Shown here: one piece after another, positions 61,663-64,000 of the stretch
Position numbering within the stretch: the stretch's first letter is position 1
Layout: each line of letters opens with the position of its first letter
Source of the DNA: Limnothrix sp. CACIAM 69d
Lineage (GTDB): Bacteria > Cyanobacteriota > Cyanobacteriia > CACIAM-69d
Assembly (NCBI GenBank): GCA_001913845.2
Contig: MKGP02000007.1
Span: 1 to 64,000 of the forward strand
Reading direction: 5' to 3'
Length of the DNA stretch: 64,000 bases
The notes under the pieces: model-generated
Databases searched by the model: none
What the model was told of the DNA's origin: nothing
The model's input: the letters and a program-made list of their open reading frames with translations, nothing else
Translations under genes and position numbers: made by a program

Positions 61663-63609
61663 TTAGTCACCCATCGAGTCACCCAAATTAGCAATTTCGA
61701 TCGGGTCGATCGCTTCCGCCGGTTCAAAGCCAAAAACCTTGGCATAGAAATAAAATTCTCCATCCAAGGCGCGACGGATATTTTCTGCCTTGCGGAATCC
61801 GTGCTGCTCTCCTTCAAAGGCCACATAGGCCACCGGAATTCCCTTTTCCTGAAGAGCATTCACCATCATTTCCGCTTGGTTAGGCGGCACAATTTTATCT
61901 TCAAGTCCCTGGAAAAAGGCCACGGGGCAATTGAGCCGATCGATGTGATGAATGGGCGATCGATCAATGTAGATATCCTGGCGCTCCGGGTAAGGGCCAA
62001 TCAGTCGATCGAGGTAGCGAGCCTCGAACTTGTGGGTATCTCGGGCCAGGGCTTCCAAATCGCTCACGCCGTAGTAACTGGCTCCGGCCTTGAACTGGTC
62101 GCGGAAAGCCAACGCGGCCAGGGTTGTGTAGCCCCCGGCGCTGCCCCCGGCAATGGTCAAGCGATCTCCATCCACCAATCCCCGATCGACCAAATATTGC
62201 GCACCATTCACGCAATCATCCACATCCACCAGCCCCCATTGGCCATCCAACCGGCAATGGTAGGCGCGGCCATAGCCTGTGCTGCCGCCATAGTTCACAT
62301 CCAACACCGCAAAGCCGCGACTCGTCCAATATTGAATCGACAAATTCAAACTACTGGAAGTTTGAGCCGTGGGGCCGCCGTGAATTTTGACTTTCAAGGG
62401 CGGCTTTTCGCCCTCCGGTGCTTGGAAATCACGATTTGTTGGCAAATACAAGAGCGCATAGGCCTCGCGATCGCCCGTGGTTGGAAATGCGATCGATTGC
62501 GGTTCTGACAAATAGCCCGGATCAATTTCTAAAGTGCTGCTGGTTTTTAAAACCTCGATCGCTTCGGTTGCCAAATTGAGCCGCACGATCGCCCCTGACT
62601 TAACGGCCGAACCACCCCCAAAAATGACAAAATCCTGCGCCACAAAAGGATCAGAAATTGAGGTATAGGGCTGGTTAATAACCGTTAGGTTTCCATCAGC
62701 AAGGGCCAATTTTGCCAATTGCCACAGACCATTTTGGGTATAGGCACAAACCAGGGTTTCCGCATCCACAAACCCATAGGTGCTCATCCCAAAAACCCAC
62801 TGGGGCAAGCCAAATTCCGCCTCCATGGGGCAAAGGTTCCGCGCCCCGTCGTCCGATTCCTGGCGATATAAATTCCACCAACCGGAGCGATCGCTCACAA
62901 AATGTAATCGGCCGTCAGGCGACCAACTGGGCTGAAACACGGATTCTTCGGCCCCGCCGGCCACGATGTGGGAATTTTGCAAGGAACCATCATCGGCAAT
63001 GGTCGCCACCCACAGAGTGGTGCTGTCCCAAGGCAAATTGGGATGGTTCCAAGTCAACCAAGCCAACTGCGACCCATCGGGACTGAGGGCCGGCGAGGCG
63101 TAAAAGTCCCAACCCGTTGCCAATAGGCTCACCTGTTGCGATCCATCCAGGGCGATCGCCACCAACTCGTTCACTGGCTCCCGATCGGGCTGGCTGTGAT
63201 CTTCGCGGATGCCAATCACCCGATCTCGCTGGATATCCACCACAAAATCCGCATAGCGCCAGGGTTGTTCAGGCGTGAGGGCGATCGGCTCCTGGCCCGG
63301 CCGAGTGCGATACAGTCGCTGATCGGCAAAGTTCACAAAATAAATCCAGCCCCGATCGACCGTCCAAGCACCGCCACCATACTCATGCACCCGACTGCGA
63401 GCATTCCAAGGAGCCGCAATCACATCTTGGGTTTGGCCCTCGGGCGATCGGGTCACAATCGCCACACGTCCGCCCTCGGCCGGCCGCGATTCACTCCAAT
63501 ACAACGTTTCGCCTTCCGCACAACCACCGCCCAGCCCGATCGTTCCCGCCACGATCGCTTCGGAAGTAATCGGCGATTTCCAAGTCCCGTAGGGCGCAAT
63601 TTGAGGCAT
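61663..63609 (-). CDS. S9-family prolyl oligopeptidase-type serine peptidase
   Basis: A 648-residue peptidase. Residues 20-390 form a WD/TolB-like beta-propeller (SPALSPDGSQLAWLTWNHPNLPWDSTTLWVATI in parts, FQPSWSPDGRLHFVSDRSGWWNLYR). The C-terminal alpha/beta hydrolase has PPLKVKIHGGPTAQ, the nucleophile in IAGGSAGGYTTLAAL (Ser), the Asp in FQGLEDKIVPPNQAEM and the His in FEGEQHGFRKAENI. It is a dipeptidyl aminopeptidase or acylaminoacyl peptidase. No signal peptide is visible, so it is probably cytosolic. The start was taken at MPQIAPYGTW, six codons inside the frame. Confidence 0.92.
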   Translation of the reverse strand: MPQIAPYGTWKSPITSEAIVAGTIGLGGGCAEGETLYWSESRPAEGGRVAIVTRSPEGQTQDVIAAPWNARSRVHEYGGGAWTVDRGWIYFVNFADQRLYRTRPGQEPIALTPEQPWRYADFVVDIQRDRVIGIREDHSQPDREPVNELVAIALDGSQQVSLLATGWDFYASPALSPDGSQLAWLTWNHPNLPWDSTTLWVATIADDGSLQNSHIVAGGAEESVFQPSWSPDGRLHFVSDRSGWWNLYRQESDDGARNLCPMEAEFGLPQWVFGMSTYGFVDAETLVCAYTQNGLWQLAKLALADGNLTVINQPYTSISDPFVAQDFVIFGGGSAVKSGAIVRLNLATEAIEVLKTSSTLEIDPGYLSEPQSIAFPTTGDREAYALLYLPTNRDFQAPEGEKPPLKVKIHGGPTAQTSSSLNLSIQYWTSRGFAVLDVNYGGSTGYGRAYHCRLDGQWGLVDVDDCVNGAQYLVDRGLVDGDRLTIAGGSAGGYTTLAALAFRDQFKAGASYYGVSDLEALARDTHKFEARYLDRLIGPYPERQDIYIDRSPIHHIDRLNCPVAFFQGLEDKIVPPNQAEMMVNALQEKGIPVAYVAFEGEQHGFRKAENIRRALDGEFYFYAKVFGFEPAEAIDPIEIANLGDSMGD

Positions 63610-63830
63610 AGAACCCACTACAACCAACAGTTTCTAAACAATTTCTCATCATCATCCAGCCTTGATCCTGTCGCAAGCAAGGGGAACCGTGACACCTGTA
63701 GTGGTGAGTCTTCATCAGTGAAAGTGAATAATTATGAAGAATAATCTTAATTAGTTTCAGAGGTTTACCTAACCCTAAACCTGGGCTAGGTTGGAATTTA
63801 TCCCTTTCTAGTTTTTGCCCTGGATAGCCG

Positions 63831-64000
63831 ATGGATAGTGGCCTGATTCTTTCCAATATTCTCAATCCTCCCATTCTGTTCTTTTTCTTAGGAATGTTGG
63901 CCGTTTTCTGTAAATCAGATTTGGAAATTCCTGCACCACTGCCCAAGCTATTTTCGCTCTATCTATTGGTGGCGATCGGGTTCAAAGGGGGCTATGAGCT
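63831..64000 (+). CDS. Sodium-dependent bicarbonate transport family permease (SbtA-like), 5' part
   Basis: An open frame starting at ATG 63831 runs off the right edge. It reads MDSGLILSNILNPPILFFFL, then GMLAVFCKSDLEIPAPLPKL and FSLYLLVAIGFKGGYE. The alternation of two hydrophobic helices with the PxPxPKLFSLYLLxAIGFKGG motif is that of the SbtA-like family (PF05982), sodium-coupled bicarbonate importers of the carbon-concentrating mechanism and their paralogues. Only 56 codons are visible, so whether it is true SbtA or a paralogue with other substrates cannot be judged. It is divergent from the S9 peptidase. Confidence 0.85.
   Translation, partial: MDSGLILSNILNPPILFFFLGMLAVFCKSDLEIPAPLPKLFSLYLLVAIGFKGGYE

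Overview
The window is chromosomal DNA of a cyanobacterium. The evidence is the very dense HIP1 octamer GCGATCGC and its CGATCG cores, plus genes found only or mainly in oxygenic phototrophs: chlG, ycf3, the PetP-type cytochrome b6f protein, the NDH-1 assembly factor CRR7, the long light-repressed ribosome hibernation factor, and iron-stress CP43-prime antenna genes. GC content looks high for the phylum. The gene style resembles filamentous Pseudanabaenales or Prochlorotrichaceae-type lineages, but this placement is inference. About 50 genes are supported. No rRNA, tRNA or CRISPR array was recognised.

Layout. The left edge holds the first 19 codons of an IS630-type transposase and its end. 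0.4-10.7 kb is mostly housekeeping and photosynthesis: hisF, a PsiE-like protein, petP, a coiled-coil protein, a NosAFP-type Get3/ArsA ATPase, a Uma2 nuclease, chlG, CRR7, mobA, a UmuD-like S24 peptidase, a DUF3122 protein and lrtA/hpf. 10.9-19.7 kb has lipB facing a complete [NiFe]-hydrogenase maturation operon in the order hypF-C-D-E-A-B. Its hypF carries a roughly 460-residue low-complexity insertion. No hydrogenase structural genes are in view. A 0.9-kb AT-rich gene-free stretch lies upstream of hypF. 20.6-34.2 kb has an aldo-keto reductase with ferredoxin domain, gatC, ycf3, a pentapeptide membrane protein, a CruP/CruA-like flavoprotein, pfkA, a PQQ-type beta-propeller and a histidine kinase whose membrane domain appears split off by a one-base frameshift. 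34.4-46 kb has a folate/biopterin transporter, gmhB with a heptosyltransferase, ispD, glnB, two tandem PBP2 genes and lipA. 46.3-50.6 kb has a glycerophosphodiesterase and an iron-stress cluster: isiA, an isiA::psaL fusion, then flavodoxin isiB. 50.9-64 kb has a DUF58 protein, livM, a zinc-ribbon/GUN4 protein, pgi, a caspase-like protein with two Tudor/Agenet-like domains, gdhA, pdxA, a ferritin-like protein, an S9 peptidase and the start of a bicarbonate-transporter family permease.

How the genes work together. chlG, ycf3, petP, CRR7, the IsiA proteins and flavodoxin serve photosynthetic electron transport. The isi genes are expected to replace phycobilisome and ferredoxin function under iron limitation. 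The hyp operon builds the NiFe(CN)2CO cofactor for a bidirectional or uptake hydrogenase encoded elsewhere. lipA and lipB together make lipoyl groups. pfkA and pgi form the upper glycolytic node. glnB and gdhA belong to nitrogen/carbon balance.

Intergenic DNA is rich in repeats. A perfect 20-bp palindrome (CAAGGGGCTTAAGCCCCTTG) occurs nine times inside larger MITE-like units. A second palindrome family is built on GGGCGTAC/GTACGCCC. Many gaps hold 12-16-bp tandem arrays, including several gaps of the hyp operon. The strongest leads for something undescribed are the giant hypF insertion, the caspase-Tudor protein, the isiA::psaL operon and the split histidine kinase.
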